A stretch of 64,000 bases of DNA from Gelatoporia subvermispora B (GCA_000320605.2 KB445791.1:16115-80114); one strand, 5' to 3'; shown: positions 1 to 11,993, counted from the first letter of the stretch. Numbers and translations are program-made. Notes: generated from the sequence alone by a model not told the origin.

Positions 1-1018
1 GATGCTGGCACACTCGACGGGCCTGAGAACATATCATGCATCATGACAGCTCCTGCTGCAGACCGCCCCCCGGGCTTGTTTTCAAGGCCTGTTCGATTCA
101 GCGCAGCCACGGGATGCGATCTCACATGGTCTCCCGTCTCAAAAGGTCCGCTAAATACCGAATTTGCCTATAGCAACACAGTGACATCAGTTACAATGTC
201 GACGTCAGAGTTTCGGGGCTCCGATATCTCAAGTCGTCTCGAGCGCACGTGCATTCATTAATTAACATCGTAGGTACTACACGAGACAGCTTTAAGGTTC
301 AATGCATCGCCATGTCTACGTTGCCCAGCCTCTCGCGAACGTTATCCGGGCCGCGGCTTCTAGCATCGAGACGGCGCGGGCTCTATCGGATCCATCGCAT
401 CGATATACAACTGCAACTTCCCAAAACTCAATCGTCCCTCTCAGCGGTGGATAGTGCAACACCTGAGCTCCGCGATATTCTATATTGATGCGCTGCCCTC
501 TGTGTCCCGATGGATTGACTCGCAGAAGCGCACTTTTGTCTCTCCTCCGGCGGGCGCGCTACACCCTAAGAGAACATTCCTCGGACCAGAGACGCTGTCA
601 GCTACCCTTCCCTTTGCACAGCCCGCGAACACTGCATATATGCGATGACGACAGGTGTCCGTGCACTCGGAGCTACGAGGCTCGGAGACTGTTCTTGGGC
701 GCCGAGTGTCATGCAAACATGAGGTCGCCATGAGGCCCGCGCATGTCGCCTTGCCCGATGTTCATTTCTTTCTGTATTCCCTACTTATATGCGCCTACGC
801 AGAGCGAATATCGACGCGCGAACTCTTCGTTGTATCGTTTGACTCGATCAGCTGATAACTAAGCAGGAGAGATGACCCGAGGAGAGATTGGGACACTGCA
901 GGCGACGCAGAATGAAGGCTGATAAGGTTCATACATTGATGCAGCATGCGGGGACCGCAGTGTCAGGGGGCAGGCAGTGCCCGAACAGCCTCCCGTCGCC
1001 TTAGCATGCTGAGAACCG
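1..1018. repeat. F-box array module upstream of type A copy 1
   Basis: This is repeated array DNA. Bases 1-170 match 46,309-46,484 closely. About 240-1070 matches 12,640-13,480 and, less well, 28,660-29,800 and 40,945-41,790. It holds several short ORFs on both strands, but none has a recognisable domain or a convincing exon structure. The recurring peptide-like stretch around 655-855 (ending near SFDSIS) is also open at 12,915-13,268. It could be the remnant of another gene or simply conserved nucleotide sequence. The function is unknown and the repeat assignment is firm. Confidence 0.75.
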
Positions 1019-1025
1019 TATAAAT
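1019..1025 (+). promoter_or_regulatory. Candidate TATA box of F-box copy 1
   Basis: TATAAAT lies about 130 bp before the proposed start codon. The same motif in the same context occurs before copy 3 (13,432-13,438), and TATAAAC occurs before copy 5 (29,774-29,780). Conservation between copies is the support, but the paralogues are similar overall, so this is only moderate evidence. Confidence 0.45.
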
Positions 1026-1156
1026 CTAAGGTCCCTTGTATCGGGATAATTACGGCGCCTTTCCACCACGACTACCACAGGGCCCGGACGTGTACTTTCA
1101 CCACTCCCATATCGATTTGGCCGTATTCGCACAAGACCTCGATAGGCTGGCTGGAG

Positions 1157-2664
1157 ATGGACGAGGGTGAGAGGTACGACTCGGGCAGCAGTGGGGAAGA
1201 CGAAACGTGCGACAGTGGTGAATATGAATCGGACGGGAGTGGAGAATGCGAGCCGTGCGGCAGTGAAGAATACAATTCACACGAGCGGGCAGAGTATGAG
1301 TTGGAGGATGAGCCCAGTAAAGAGTGCGCGTATCTATAGGCGTGTTGGACCGAGGAACTTGCTGACTTGGTTGCAGTGTACGCGTCCGTCCGCTTTCACC
1401 AGGTAGCCTGCCAGGCGAGCTCTGGGATAGCATTCTCAAGATTGTGGACGATGGCCGGGCTCTGCTTGCGGCCGGGTGCACGTGCAAGGCCTTGCGCGAC
1501 ATCGTCGAAGAGATCGTCGATACACGGCGTCGCATCGGGGCATTCGATCTAGCATGTGACCCGACGCGTGGCTACTTCCTGCGGACTGCTATTGTCGACG
1601 TTGCTCAGTTGCCGGCATGGATATCAACATACGACATGAAGACTCTGCGTGTTCAGGGGTTGTGGATTCAGGGCTCAGAGTCAGGGTGGTCTTTGGCGTT
1701 GCGTCCTCCGATGAGATGCGCACTATCGTTGCTCACGTTGGTCACAACGTTGAACCTGAGAGACACCGGTTTCTCGTCGTTCTCCGAGTTTGCTCGACTG
1801 GTCTGCTCCCTTCCCAATCTGGCCACATTATCGCTGCGGGCTGTCACTGTGAATGACAGGGGCAGCCCCACATTGAAGGGCGCCTATTTCGCTCACGATC
1901 TGCGCCTCGAACGGCTCATTGTACGTCATTGCTTCTCTCCGACTTCGCTGTGTGCCACTCACTCGCTGTCTGCCTGCCAGATCGATGACTGCGCATTTGG
2001 CGCGTCGCACCCGATCTGGAATCTGCTCACCGCCCCGTCGCTGTCCGACTCCCTCAAGCACATCGACGTCCACTCTCATGCCATAGATTCACAGCGAGCC
2101 CTACAAGAACTCAGCGTCCCTCCGGCGGCATTATACTCTGAAAATCTTGCGCAGCTCACCACACTGCGTCTCCTTGGCTGGAATCTGTTCTGTAGAGACA
2201 TCAGCAGTACCGTGTGCTGCAACGCACTCTCTCGCAGCCGTACTGGCCGTGCCGCAGCCGTCGTGATCGACTACTGCTGCCAGCATTCTCCGCCCCATCT
2301 CGATGAATGGAAATCCCTGTTCTCTGCCTTGGACGACACTGTCACGGCCGGTGAGTTCAGCTGCTTGAAAACTATCTCTGTATCCTTCGAGGCGGACCAT
2401 CCATTCGACGTCGATTCCGTGCGCACGCTGCTCAGCTCGCAGTTGCACTCATCAAAATGGATAGCGGCGTTCACCATGTCAAGCATGGTGTTCGAACCTG
2501 GGAGTGTCGATGAACCCCACTCCGTCAGGGAAGAAGGGTCGGAGAAGACACAGCTAGCTACCGGGAAATGTACAGAGGGGGCTACTTTTCGTATCGAATT
2601 GGGTTATGCGGAGCATCCGCGCCACAAGGTGACTGTTGGGTACGCGCGTCGCCAAAGCCCATAG
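1157..2664 (+). CDS. F-box/LRR-like protein, array copy 1 (type A)
   Basis: Exons 1157-1323 and 1377-2664 are joined across a 53-bp intron (GTGCGC donor, CTGAC branch-like site, TTGCAG acceptor), giving about 484 residues. The first exon encodes an acidic, Ser/Gly/Glu-rich leader starting MDEGERYDSG. Exon 2 opens VRVRPLSPGSLPGELW and runs into a short F-box (LPGELWDSILKIVDDGRALL, then GCTCKALRDIV). DPTRGYF and leucine-rich repeat-like strands follow (FSSFSEFARLVCSLPNL, then LSLRAVTVNDRG), with a conserved C-terminus ending TRRQSP. F-box proteins normally bind Skp1 and recruit substrates to SCF ubiquitin ligases; that role is inferred. Exon 2 has no in-frame ATG before the F-box, so the splice is needed. 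The homologous upstream ATG used by copies 3 and 5 is mutated here, which makes the start less certain. Confidence 0.8.
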
Positions 2665-3780
2665 CCATATGCGACCATCGTTCTGCTCTCTGCCACGTCC
2701 TCAGACACGTTTGGCTCGCTTTCTGTACCTCTTCCTGCCCGCTTCTTACCTGCGCTATGCATTTTTCATATGTATATCCCCGATAATCCGACTCGATTAA
2801 TTAACATACCGGCAGTCTAAGTTTTGACTTTCTCGTATCACTCACCCCTCGCGCATACGTTACGGTAGCCCAATCACTCTCCGATCTCCACTCCCCAGAC
2901 TCAAGTACTCATGCTTGATGGCGCCACTGTAGTGTACACATACCGAGAGTACATAAGATCCGTTCCCCACATCCGTGTGAAGCTGACTGCTGATCTGCAA
3001 TCCGAGGTTTAGCTTTGACTACACCCTAATCGCTCAACCTCGTACGCGGCAATCAACGGCTCAGATCTCCCCACCCAGCTTACGTACACTATTTATTCTT
3101 CCCGAATGTACATCCCCGACCGGCCAATACACCTTTTTCGAAACGAGTTGGGCGACGACTTTGGCCCTCGGCTAATGCGCGCTATGAGCCCTGATTGGTC
3201 AGATCATGGCTTAGCGAGCGTGATCAACCCGTGCCCAAACTTTTCGAAACATCCCTAATGCAACTGACCATTGTACCGCCAATCTCAGTTCGTACGGCAT
3301 CGTACCACAGCGCTCCTCTAATCCATTATGGTCAATCTGATCACTTTGTATTTGATCTCCGTTCCTGTCTGACTCATTCTCGATGGCGCTACCGTAGCAT
3401 ACATATGGACGCAACGAAAACACATCATACCGACAGTACATAACACCCTTTTCCTGCATCTGTGTGAAGCTGACCGATGATCTGCGATCCGAGCTCCAGC
3501 TTTGATTACACGCAAATTGCTCATCCTTGTAAGCATCTCCAACTGTACACGAGCTTTCCGCGGGCGTGATTTTGCACTGGGCTCCAGGGATGGATTGCAC
3601 GCGTCGGAATCTGCGTGAGACTAGGTAGTCTGGCATTTCTACAGCACCGATATCCAGAACCAGGATCGGGACATAGATGCGAGAGAACCGTGTTCGTGTT
3701 CTCTCCGTGAGTAGATGCACTCGAGGAGCGTCGGCTTACGCCAACAACTACCTTGCTTGTCGCTGAGACTATGTCCTGGA
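2665..3780. repeat. F-box array module downstream of copy 1
   Basis: No gene is seen. The stretch repeats, with divergence, after every array copy: near 8,779-9,420, 15,096-15,770, 21,906-22,300, 31,416-31,900 and 43,413-44,060. A recognisable shared element is the segment around CATCCGTGTGAAGCTGAC. Its role may be a 3' UTR or terminator plus spacer, but nothing in the sequence proves it. Confidence 0.65.
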
Positions 3781-4164
3781 TAATTAGAGATCAGTCTGCA
3801 TAAGATGATTCATGCATGGCTGTAGATAATTCACAAAAATATATATGTAGGCGGATTTCCACATCTGGAGCCTGAGATATACCTTGACGACCGAGTAAAA
3901 GGTCTCGTCGTTGTACACTGCCAACCGTGCAAAGAAATTGTACATTTGATGCCTTTTACCTGCTGACAACAATGGCACGAGATCATTCACCAATAATCTG
4001 AGAAGAGCATTTCATAGAATGCTTCGTTCACTAGGACTTACTACGTACAAGCGCCTTAGTACATGAACAAGTGCTAACTCGCATCCTGGATGCTTTTGCT
4101 ACTTCTATTTCTAGGTAAGGTATCTCTTCCGAGTTTGATCACGTCCGGAAAATATTCAGCAGCG

Positions 4165-4992
4165 NNNNNNNNNNNNNNNNNNNNNNNNNNNNNNNNNNNN
4201 NNNNNNNNNNNNNNNNNNNNNNNNNNNNNNNNNNNNNNNNNNNNNNNNNNNNNNNNNNNNNNNNNNNNNNNNNNNNNNNNNNNNNNNNNNNNNNNNNNNN
4301 NNNNNNNNNNNNNNNNNNNNNNNNNNNNNNNNNNNNNNNNNNNNNNNNNNNNNNNNNNNNNNNNNNNNNNNNNNNNNNNNNNNNNNNNNNNNNNNNNNNN
4401 NNNNNNNNNNNNNNNNNNNNNNNNNNNNNNNNNNNNNNNNNNNNNNNNNNNNNNNNNNNNNNNNNNNNNNNNNNNNNNNNNNNNNNNNNNNNNNNNNNNN
4501 NNNNNNNNNNNNNNNNNNNNNNNNNNNNNNNNNNNNNNNNNNNNNNNNNNNNNNNNNNNNNNNNNNNNNNNNNNNNNNNNNNNNNNNNNNNNNNNNNNNN
4601 NNNNNNNNNNNNNNNNNNNNNNNNNNNNNNNNNNNNNNNNNNNNNNNNNNNNNNNNNNNNNNNNNNNNNNNNNNNNNNNNNNNNNNNNNNNNNNNNNNNN
4701 NNNNNNNNNNNNNNNNNNNNNNNNNNNNNNNNNNNNNNNNNNNNNNNNNNNNNNNNNNNNNNNNNNNNNNNNNNNNNNNNNNNNNNNNNNNNNNNNNNNN
4801 NNNNNNNNNNNNNNNNNNNNNNNNNNNNNNNNNNNNNNNNNNNNNNNNNNNNNNNNNNNNNNNNNNNNNNNNNNNNNNNNNNNNNNNNNNNNNNNNNNNN
4901 NNNNNNNNNNNNNNNNNNNNNNNNNNNNNNNNNNNNNNNNNNNNNNNNNNNNNNNNNNNNNNNNNNNNNNNNNNNNNNNNNNNNNNNNNNNN
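4165..4992. other. Assembly gap (828 N)
   Basis: This is an unbroken run of N. Open reading frames that appear to cross it are artefacts. Confidence 0.99.
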
Positions 4993-5236
4993 TGTGAGTT
5001 ATCTCTACAACATTTACTTATGTTTCTCATGCAATAGCAGGACATCTTTCTCAGAACGCATAGACAGTTCATATTGGCATCGGTACACTGAACCCGGGTG
5101 CCAAGGATGCAAGGTATATGCATTATTTAGCATCAATAAGGCCGCTGACTGAGACAACAATTAGGATTACAACTTCTTATATGCAAGCAGCCAGAAGCAG
5201 ATGGATGGAGAGTACGAAATGGTGCGTCAGGATAGG

Positions 5237-5278
5237 GAACAACGGGTAGCGAACAACGGGTAGCGAACAACGGATAGC
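5237..5278 (+). repeat. Short tandem repeat, 3 x 14 bp
   Basis: Three consecutive copies of GAACAACGGGTAGC are present, the third with one change (GGATAGC). Confidence 0.9.
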
Positions 5279-5394
5279 ATGCGGCAGGAGGGCGGAACGG
5301 GGGTAGAGTAATCACGTGTACAACAATCTAAATCGAATAAATTCGAGTCAATTCGAGGAAACCAATTCGAGAGCAGTGTCACGGTCAGAGGATC

Positions 5395-5585
5395 GAGCAG
5401 TTAGATCTACCTAGGTCGAGGCTAGATTTAACTCATTTTATTGGATTCTACTCGATGTAGGTAGATCTACCTAGGTGTGTATCTAGGTAGATCGAGTATA
5501 TACCCGCCTGGGGGCATTTAAATCTAATATGTCAAATAACTCGATTTAACTAGATTTAACTAGATCTACTAAATGTCGATTTTGA
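5395..5585. repeat. AT-rich palindromic tract
   Basis: The words TAGATCTACCTAGG and its reverse complement, and AACTAGATTTAACTAGAT, recur several times, giving potential hairpins. The base composition is clearly lower in GC than the neighbouring array. It may be the subterminal part of an element that extends into the gap. Confidence 0.6.
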
Positions 5586-5588
5586 CTG

Positions 5589-7187
5589 GGCCTGATGTCC
5601 ACGGCCGGGCACACCTTGTTAGCACGGACCGCCTACCCGGTCCTGGGCAACCACGTCTAGTCCCAAGCCTCAAGGCCTCGTCGAATACCGCATGGTGCAA
5701 TTCAGCCTACCACAACTATTCCGCGCAGTGGGTCGTATCTGACGTGAGCTGAGGGCCTCTCCAGGTACGTATCCGCAGGGTTCAGCCTCAACGCGTGGCT
5801 ACTGCAGTGATGCATCTAATCAGGCCTGGAGTTATCTCGAGAAAGTATACAGCAGGCACGGCAACACTCGATGCGTTTCTCAACCGCCGGATACCATCGT
5901 ATCAATTTGCATGTACGATCGCGCGGCACTCAGCCCTGACCGGCAGCAGCAGGAACGGACTGATTCATGCGGGACATCCACTCACGGTATGCTCGTAGTC
6001 TCGAAGGCGGTTGCGCGCTGACCCCGGGACAAGGCTAGCCGTCATTATGATGCTGGAGCGCGCGAAGGGTACGTGAAATTGAGCTTTCTGCGACGTGATC
6101 AACCGAGATAACGTTCGCTAGAGACCGTCTCGCAATGCAGTGATGCGCTCGCTCATGGCATCATTCACGAGTAATAGAACCATGGCTGGTGCAGCGGCCA
6201 TATCGACACTGTCCTGCGGTCCGCAATGTCCGACAGATGGCCAGGCGCTTTGTTTACAAGGTGCGTCTGCCCACCTGGTGAACGTGGTATGTTCTAAGAG
6301 AAAACCCTTCGGACTTGAGTCGTCATTACAGGATATTCGTTTGTCACTCCTCTGCACGGCCCACCAGTATCGAACAGAAAGCATCGATGATGTATGCATG
6401 TAAGCCGCAAATGTGAGTGAGAATGCTCTCTTTTTTTGTTCTTATATCACAGAGCACTCACGGTAGGCATTTCCATCAACCCACAGTGCCGACCAGTCGC
6501 CATGCCGTGCACGCGCTCCATGCACTGAAATTGACCGAGTCTCAACCCTCTCCACCGTCGTCCTCAGAACTCTCGCCCTCACGCTCACGAACGGTATCAA
6601 TATGATTACACCGTAGGCAGTGTACCCGGAAACCGGCTTTACCACCCTGAATAGAACACGTACGGACGCTCGGTGGCTGTCTCCGCCAGTATATAGCATC
6701 GCCTCATCCAAGTTGAGCAGTCCACCGGACTCTTGAAGTTCTAACGGGCTGTGACGAGACAAGCACTGCTTTGCATAGCGTCCACGTCACTGAGGGATTT
6801 ATGAGGCAATCTGGTCCGCTTCTCTTCTAATCAGTCTAATCGGTGTAAGTATGTGCGTTCGACCGCAAATATGGACTTCTATGTCATCTCTTTGTATGCA
6901 TCAGCTGTGTTTTTCCCCAGGCATGCTTTGCGATGCGATGCGGGTGGCAGATGTGGAAAATACTCGGCATGTCATCCAGCCGAGCCGCGAGGCACATACA
7001 AGGGATTCTGAAAAGAAGGGCCATGCACGTGCCGGTACAGCCTGAGAGGCGCTACTGCAGTGCAGGATACTAATAGAATGCATGCATCGCAGACGCATAA
7101 CTCCGATATATACGTATTAGGTGATACCCGCACGCTCTATTGAACGAACACATACCACCCGACGCCAACCAGTAAACACACCCGTCC
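5589..7187. repeat. Type B upstream array module
   Basis: This matches 17,900-20,330, the DNA before the other type B copy. Examples are the segment at 5795-5960 against ~17,920-18,050, and 6121-6420 against ~18,229-18,520. One stretch stays open in the same frame in both (about 6270-6400 and 18,360-18,500; peptide words SLQ-IRLS-LLC and QYR-E-ID-VCM). That may be an exon of a decayed second gene. No known domain is recognised. Confidence 0.6.
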
Positions 7188-8778
7188 ATGTCGACTTCAC
7201 CAGGGGCCTCCAGCATGTCGACAGCTGCTTCGTTGACGAACGACCAGGGTATCTTGAGCGAAGCTGGACCGAACGACGTGCCTGGAACGGAGTGAGTGTA
7301 CGCATTGACGACACTGTGTGAGCTGCTCACGAGCTGTCCAGTACGTCGACGAACTCCTCGCAGATGGAGGAGAAGTATATGGGATCAGAGCATCAATCTG
7401 GTGAGGAGTGAGTGTATGCATTTATACAGCTATGCTCACTGCTCACTGAACCCACCGAAGCATGTGCGTTTATTTCCCCCTGCGGGCCGGAGCCCTGCCG
7501 CTCGAGCTGTGGTGGGGTATTCTCGAGATCATAGACGACCCCAGGGCTCTTCTCGCCTGTGGATGCACTTGCGTGGCGTTTCGTGATGCGGTGCGGCGAG
7601 TCATTGATGGACTGGCTTCTCAATGGATTGACCGAGGAATGGTGAAAATGCAGCTGGCAGCTGACCCTACCAGCGGCTACTTCCTCCAGAGACTCGCGTT
7701 TTGGAGCCACGATTTCTTGTCCTGGATGTCGACGTTCCCCATTCCCAGTCCTCGTCTCAGGACCCTGAACATTGCAGGGCTGTGGATGCTGCAGAAAACG
7801 AGACACACATTGTCGCTGCGCTTCCAGACAAGACTCGCGCTCTCGAGGCTGACGACGATCACCCACTTGGAGCTGTCAACCATTCACTTCTCGTCGTTCT
7901 CCGACTTTACTCGATTGGTCTGCGCCCTTCCCAATCTGGACACGTTGCTGCTGATTAGGGTCACTGTGAATGACAGGGGCGGCTCCACGCTGCAGGGCGC
8001 CTATTTCGCTCGCGATCTGCGCCTCAAAGAGCTATGGGTACGTCATTGCTTCTCTCCGAGCTCGCTGTGCGTCACTCACTCGCCGTCTGCCAGCCAGATC
8101 GAAAACTGCGCATTTGGCGAGTCGCACCCGATCTGGAGTCTGCTCACCGCCCCGTCCCTGTCCCACTCCCTCAAGTACATCGACATCCAGTCTCCTGCCA
8201 GCGATCCGCAACGAGCCCTCCAAGAACTGATCGTCCCTCTGGCGGCGTCATACTCTGCAAACCTTGTACAACTCACCACACTGCGTCTCCATGGCTGGTA
8301 TCTGTCCTGTGGAGACATCCGCAATACCGTGTGTCGCAACGCACTCTCTCGCAGTTCCGCTGGCCGTGTCACAGCAATCACGATCGACTATGGTTGCGAG
8401 AATTCTCCACCCCATCTTAGTGAATGGGGATCCCTGTTCTGTGTCTTGGATGACACTGTCACGGCCGGCGAGTTCAGCCGTCTGAGGACTATCTCTGTAT
8501 CCTTTTCGGCGACCCATCCATTCGACGTCGGTTCCGTGCGCACGCTGGTCGGCTCGCAGTCACACTCATCAAACTGGACGGCGACGTTCACCATGTCGAG
8601 CATGGTATTCAAACCTAGGAGTGTCCATGAAGCCCACTATATAAGTGAGGAAGGGTCGGCGAAGACAGGGGTAGCTACCGAGGAATGTACAGAGGGAATT
8701 ACCCTTCATATTGTCATGGGCAATTTCTACGGATCTTACAAGGTGACTGTTATGTACACGCGGCGCCAAAGCCCATAA
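7188..8778 (+). CDS. F-box/LRR-like protein, array copy 2 (type B)
   Basis: The proposed exons are 7188-7291, 7342-7407 and 7461-8778, with introns of 50 and 53 bp (both GTGAGT donors), giving about 495 residues. The N-terminus starts MSTSPGASSMSTAAS and is Ser/Thr-rich. The F-box follows as LPLELWWGILEIIDDPRALL and GCTCVAFRDAV. The LRR-like body and the TRRQSP end match the other copies. Frame is kept exactly across both introns. Copy 4 has introns of the same lengths, which supports the model. An alternative start is the in-frame ATG at 7462, which would drop both 5' exons. The substrate-adaptor role is inferred from the family. Confidence 0.8.
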
Positions 8779-11273
8779 CAATACGCGACAATTGTTCTGC
8801 TCCTCTGCCGCCTCTCCAGATACGCCTGATTTTCTGGACCTCTTCTCCTCCACTTCTTACGTACACTATCCGCCTTTTCCATATGTACGCCCCCGAGACT
8901 CCAACCCAATCAGGTAACGTACCGCAAATCTCAGATCTTACTTCCTCGTATCAGTGCACTCCTCGCTCATCCGTCATATTGATCCAATCACTCTATACCC
9001 GATCTCCATTCCCCTGACTCGTTCTCGATGGCGCTACTATAGCATATACACGAATGCAACGAAAATACATCATACCGACGGTACATAACACCCGTTTCCC
9101 GCATCCGTGCGAAGCTGGCTTATGCTCTGCAATCCGAGCTTGAGCTCCAATCACACCATGATCGATTATCCTTACATGCGGTAATCAACAAGTCAAATGT
9201 CCTCGGCGGCGTGATCTCAGAGCATCCGACAATGCGCACAAGCCAATTAACCCATGTCTACTATTCGTGCTGTTGCGGATTCCATATACTGACGACAGAC
9301 CGTAGCGGGACATGCCCGATGGTACACTTCCACAGGCGTGATTGCACACCGGGGCCCAGGGATGATTTGCACGCGTTGGAATGTGCCTAGTTTCCCTGTG
9401 TATAGGCGCACATGGGGTCAGCACCAAAGACCTTCGTATGTATTCCGGGTCTGGAGTACGTACACCCGACAATCCGACAACACAGATCATACTCTGCACC
9501 TGGCTCACTTGAGAGGTGCTGATGGTGATCAAAATGACATGATATGCGACAACCCACCTCGTCTCCACTCGGCGTGTTCCCGCTCACCTGTGTTCATTGT
9601 TCCGGAACTGCTTTAGACATTGTGAGAATGGAGTTCAGGCGGATGTCGAGAATCGTTTGCCGACTTGCGAATCTAATGTGGATCCTGTACCAGTTGAGCG
9701 CAGAGTTAAAGCGGACATAAGAACTAAGAGAAAAGTGAATGACCGAGCATTGTCACCTCGAGCTCCACGTAGTGTCCTTGGTATATTCCCGACGTGCGCA
9801 CAGGATAGCGCTCCTATCAGGTTCCATTGTCAGGGACAGTCAGACCATGTGCCCGTATACGGACGCGATGGATACGGATACATAATTCTGGAGCAGAAGG
9901 TGGGAATGAGGAAGTTGAAACAGCCTCAGAGACGGTCGTAGGCGGTGCAGTCGAGAGACGTAGTGGGCAGCTTGCTGCTATGGCTGTCAAAGAGTCAGTG
10001 CAAACATGTCGAATCCTAACAAAAGTGTACGAACACGTCTCTGAAATTCCTACCAAGCCGAGATGGACGACCAGCATCCGAGAAGACGATATGATGTATA
10101 GCAGATATATGAAGCCGCAGGAGAGAGCTGTAATCACACTCAGCGATCCACCGGCACTCGTGTATGGACTTGCTCACGGTGCTCAAGACACAGGCATCTG
10201 CTTCGGTGGCCGGGGGCCTAGGAAAGGAGAACAGCATCTGGGCGACTACAAGCACCCTGCGTTCCCAGGTCCCAGGGGGTCGCGCGCACTGAATTGATGA
10301 AACTCGGCCAATGTAGCCTTTCTGATTCCATACCCTCGCAGAGCCAGCAATTGGCCGGCCCCAGAGTCGAATAAAGGACTGATAGGACGTTGTCCGAAGG
10401 TTGAGTAACCCCATTCCATCGGGTCAGAAATGGGATCTAAAGACGCAAGAACTCAGCACAGAAACGCATCAAAGCATATTCCATAGCGTTGGCAGCATGC
10501 GTCGAGCTCCGGGCAATGCGCCAGAACTACTCCGAGTATCGCGGAAGTGTTTTCGAACATACGAGCGCCCACGCTCGTGCCTTGACAGGTCTCACCCTCA
10601 TAGGCAAGGCGCGCGCTTGTCATGGCATCTCGTTCGTCCAACGCAGCGACTTGTCACTACGCGACGTTTTCTGAGCCGCCGATGCTCGTGTCCCCGATGT
10701 CTCACTCTCGGCGTTTCTTAAATCATCAACTCTGAGCTCTGTGGCCGGGCACAACTCGTTATCACAGACCGCCCACCTGGTCTCGGGCAAACACGTCTAT
10801 GTCCGAGCCCACAGTCCTCGTCAACTACCGCACGGTGCAATTCAGCCTACCGTGACCACTGCGCGCGATGGGTCGTATTTGAAGTGAACTGGGGGCCTAT
10901 ACGGGTACGTGTCCGCGAAATCTCAGCCTCAACGCGCGTCTGATGCAGGGGTGTATCCAATGCATGGGCTCGAACTCCCCCTCGTGCGGTGCAACGTTAA
11001 CACGTCATACGCGCCCATAGCGTGGTGCTCGCTCACTTGGACCCTCTCAAGGCCTCACGCTCTCAGAAATACTTCTTCCTCACTCTCCGATCAGATCATC
11101 GGAAGCTCGGTCATGGCGCGCTCGGCGCGCTCGCCACGGCATATCACTCACAACACACACCCAGCAGCGTAACAACTCCTACAGCTGGACGTCGAACATC
11201 CTAGGAGGATCAAGGGGCCAATCATTTGCTCGGGGAATCAGCTATGAAGCATCATTCCGCCGTACCTGAGTCA
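8779..11273. repeat. F-box array modules between copies 2 and 3, part 1
   Basis: No confident gene is seen. It contains the post-F-box module, a segment around 9,600 shared with 15,890 and 32,040, and a module at about 10,380-11,230. That last module recurs at 16,900-17,700, 24,100-24,700, 26,400-27,300, 32,780-33,740 and 44,400-45,320. Exon-like stretches in it (near 10,861 and 10,970) are described in the findings. Confidence 0.6.
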
Positions 11274-11424
11274 CATCAGGAAAACATCGATTCTACTTTC
11301 CTGCCTTTGTGGTCCTTGGGCGTGACTTTAAAGCCTTTTTGGCGCGCAACAGGGCAGTGAAGGCGCCAGCAAGCCTCGAAAGGCAGGTATAAGGCGTCAA
11401 AGTTAACGCGATGTTTTCCTGATG
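11274..11424. mobile_element. CATCAGG palindromic MITE, copy 1
   Basis: This 151-bp element starts CATCAGGAAAACATC and ends with the inverted form GATGTTTTCCTGATG. Inside are further inverted arms (GACTTTAAAGCC against GGCGTCAAAGT, and TTTCCTGCC against GGCAGG). Four copies exist in the window. The left flank ends CTGAGTCA and the same 8 bases appear 3 bases after the right end. That could be a target duplication, but the other copies do not confirm it. It has no coding capacity, so a non-autonomous DNA transposon is inferred. Confidence 0.8.
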
Positions 11425-11993
11425 CCACTGAGTCACTGCAGAACCACCTCCGTGCGTTCACACCTCGGCAGCAGAATGTAAGAGTTGTTCATCTTAGCTG
11501 TATCATCATCCCGCCAAGCTTCATGGAGCACACAGCCAGCACTTCGTGAACAGGAACAGGCGAGTTCCCATCGCATGGATGCCATGTACAACCGCTAGCC
11601 CAATGGATTCTTAAGAGGCCGCCCCTACTCGTCGTCACCGATTGCTGTACAGCGGCATCTCGCCTACCACGACCATCGCAGGCGACGTGTCGAGTTTAAG
11701 GCATTTTGAGGACCTGGGAAGGTACGTGGCTGGGATGTCTGAGCCCCCAAACATGTCTTGAATATGTGTCCACCAGCTTCGTCATGGTCTCGAACTCGCT
11801 ATCGCGTCCGGTTCGACGCGCGTGCACGCTCGTGCGCCACGGCTTGTGAAGTACTCGCCGCCTCGGAGACTCTCTCTCAAAGCCCCATTCAGCACCTCGT
11901 CAACTCCACCTAGAAGTGCCTGACTGCACGAGCCGATCATCACAGATCGAAAATGATGTGCTCGATGGGCCCGCCAGCTCGGTGCGGGATCAA
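11425..11993. repeat. F-box array module between two MITEs
   Basis: Repeated DNA shared with 27,540-27,950, 33,960-34,127 plus 40,034-40,260, and 45,490-45,880. It includes the segment around 11,740-11,800 that is the empty counterpart of the Copia insertion site. No gene is called. Confidence 0.6.

Larger units (their letters stand above)
3781..5588. other. Array-interrupting block with assembly gap
   Basis: Between the module downstream of copy 1 and the repeated segment that resumes at about 5590 (homologous to ~10,738) lies AT-richer DNA absent from the other units. It contains the gap at 4165-4992 and palindrome-rich sequence at 5395-5585. This is probably an insertion, possibly a transposon hidden by the gap. 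Its ends are not defined and no coding domain is visible. Confidence 0.5.

Noticed and set aside
1317..1402. Alternative 86-bp leader intron (GTAAAG donor, CACCAG acceptor) in type A copies
   Set aside because: It keeps frame, but it removes the conserved VRV-PLS-GSLP segment that is also coded in copy 7. The acceptor is weak in copies 5 and 6 (CACGAG). The 53-bp intron fits all copies.
1444..1446. Start of the copy 1 F-box frame at 1444 (also 30132, 42132, 20655)
   Set aside because: These are GTG or TTG codons inside a longer conserved coding exon. The splice to an ATG-bearing leader explains the data better.
4074..5123. Long open frames on both strands across 4,074-5,123
   Set aside because: They are open only because they cross the run of N.
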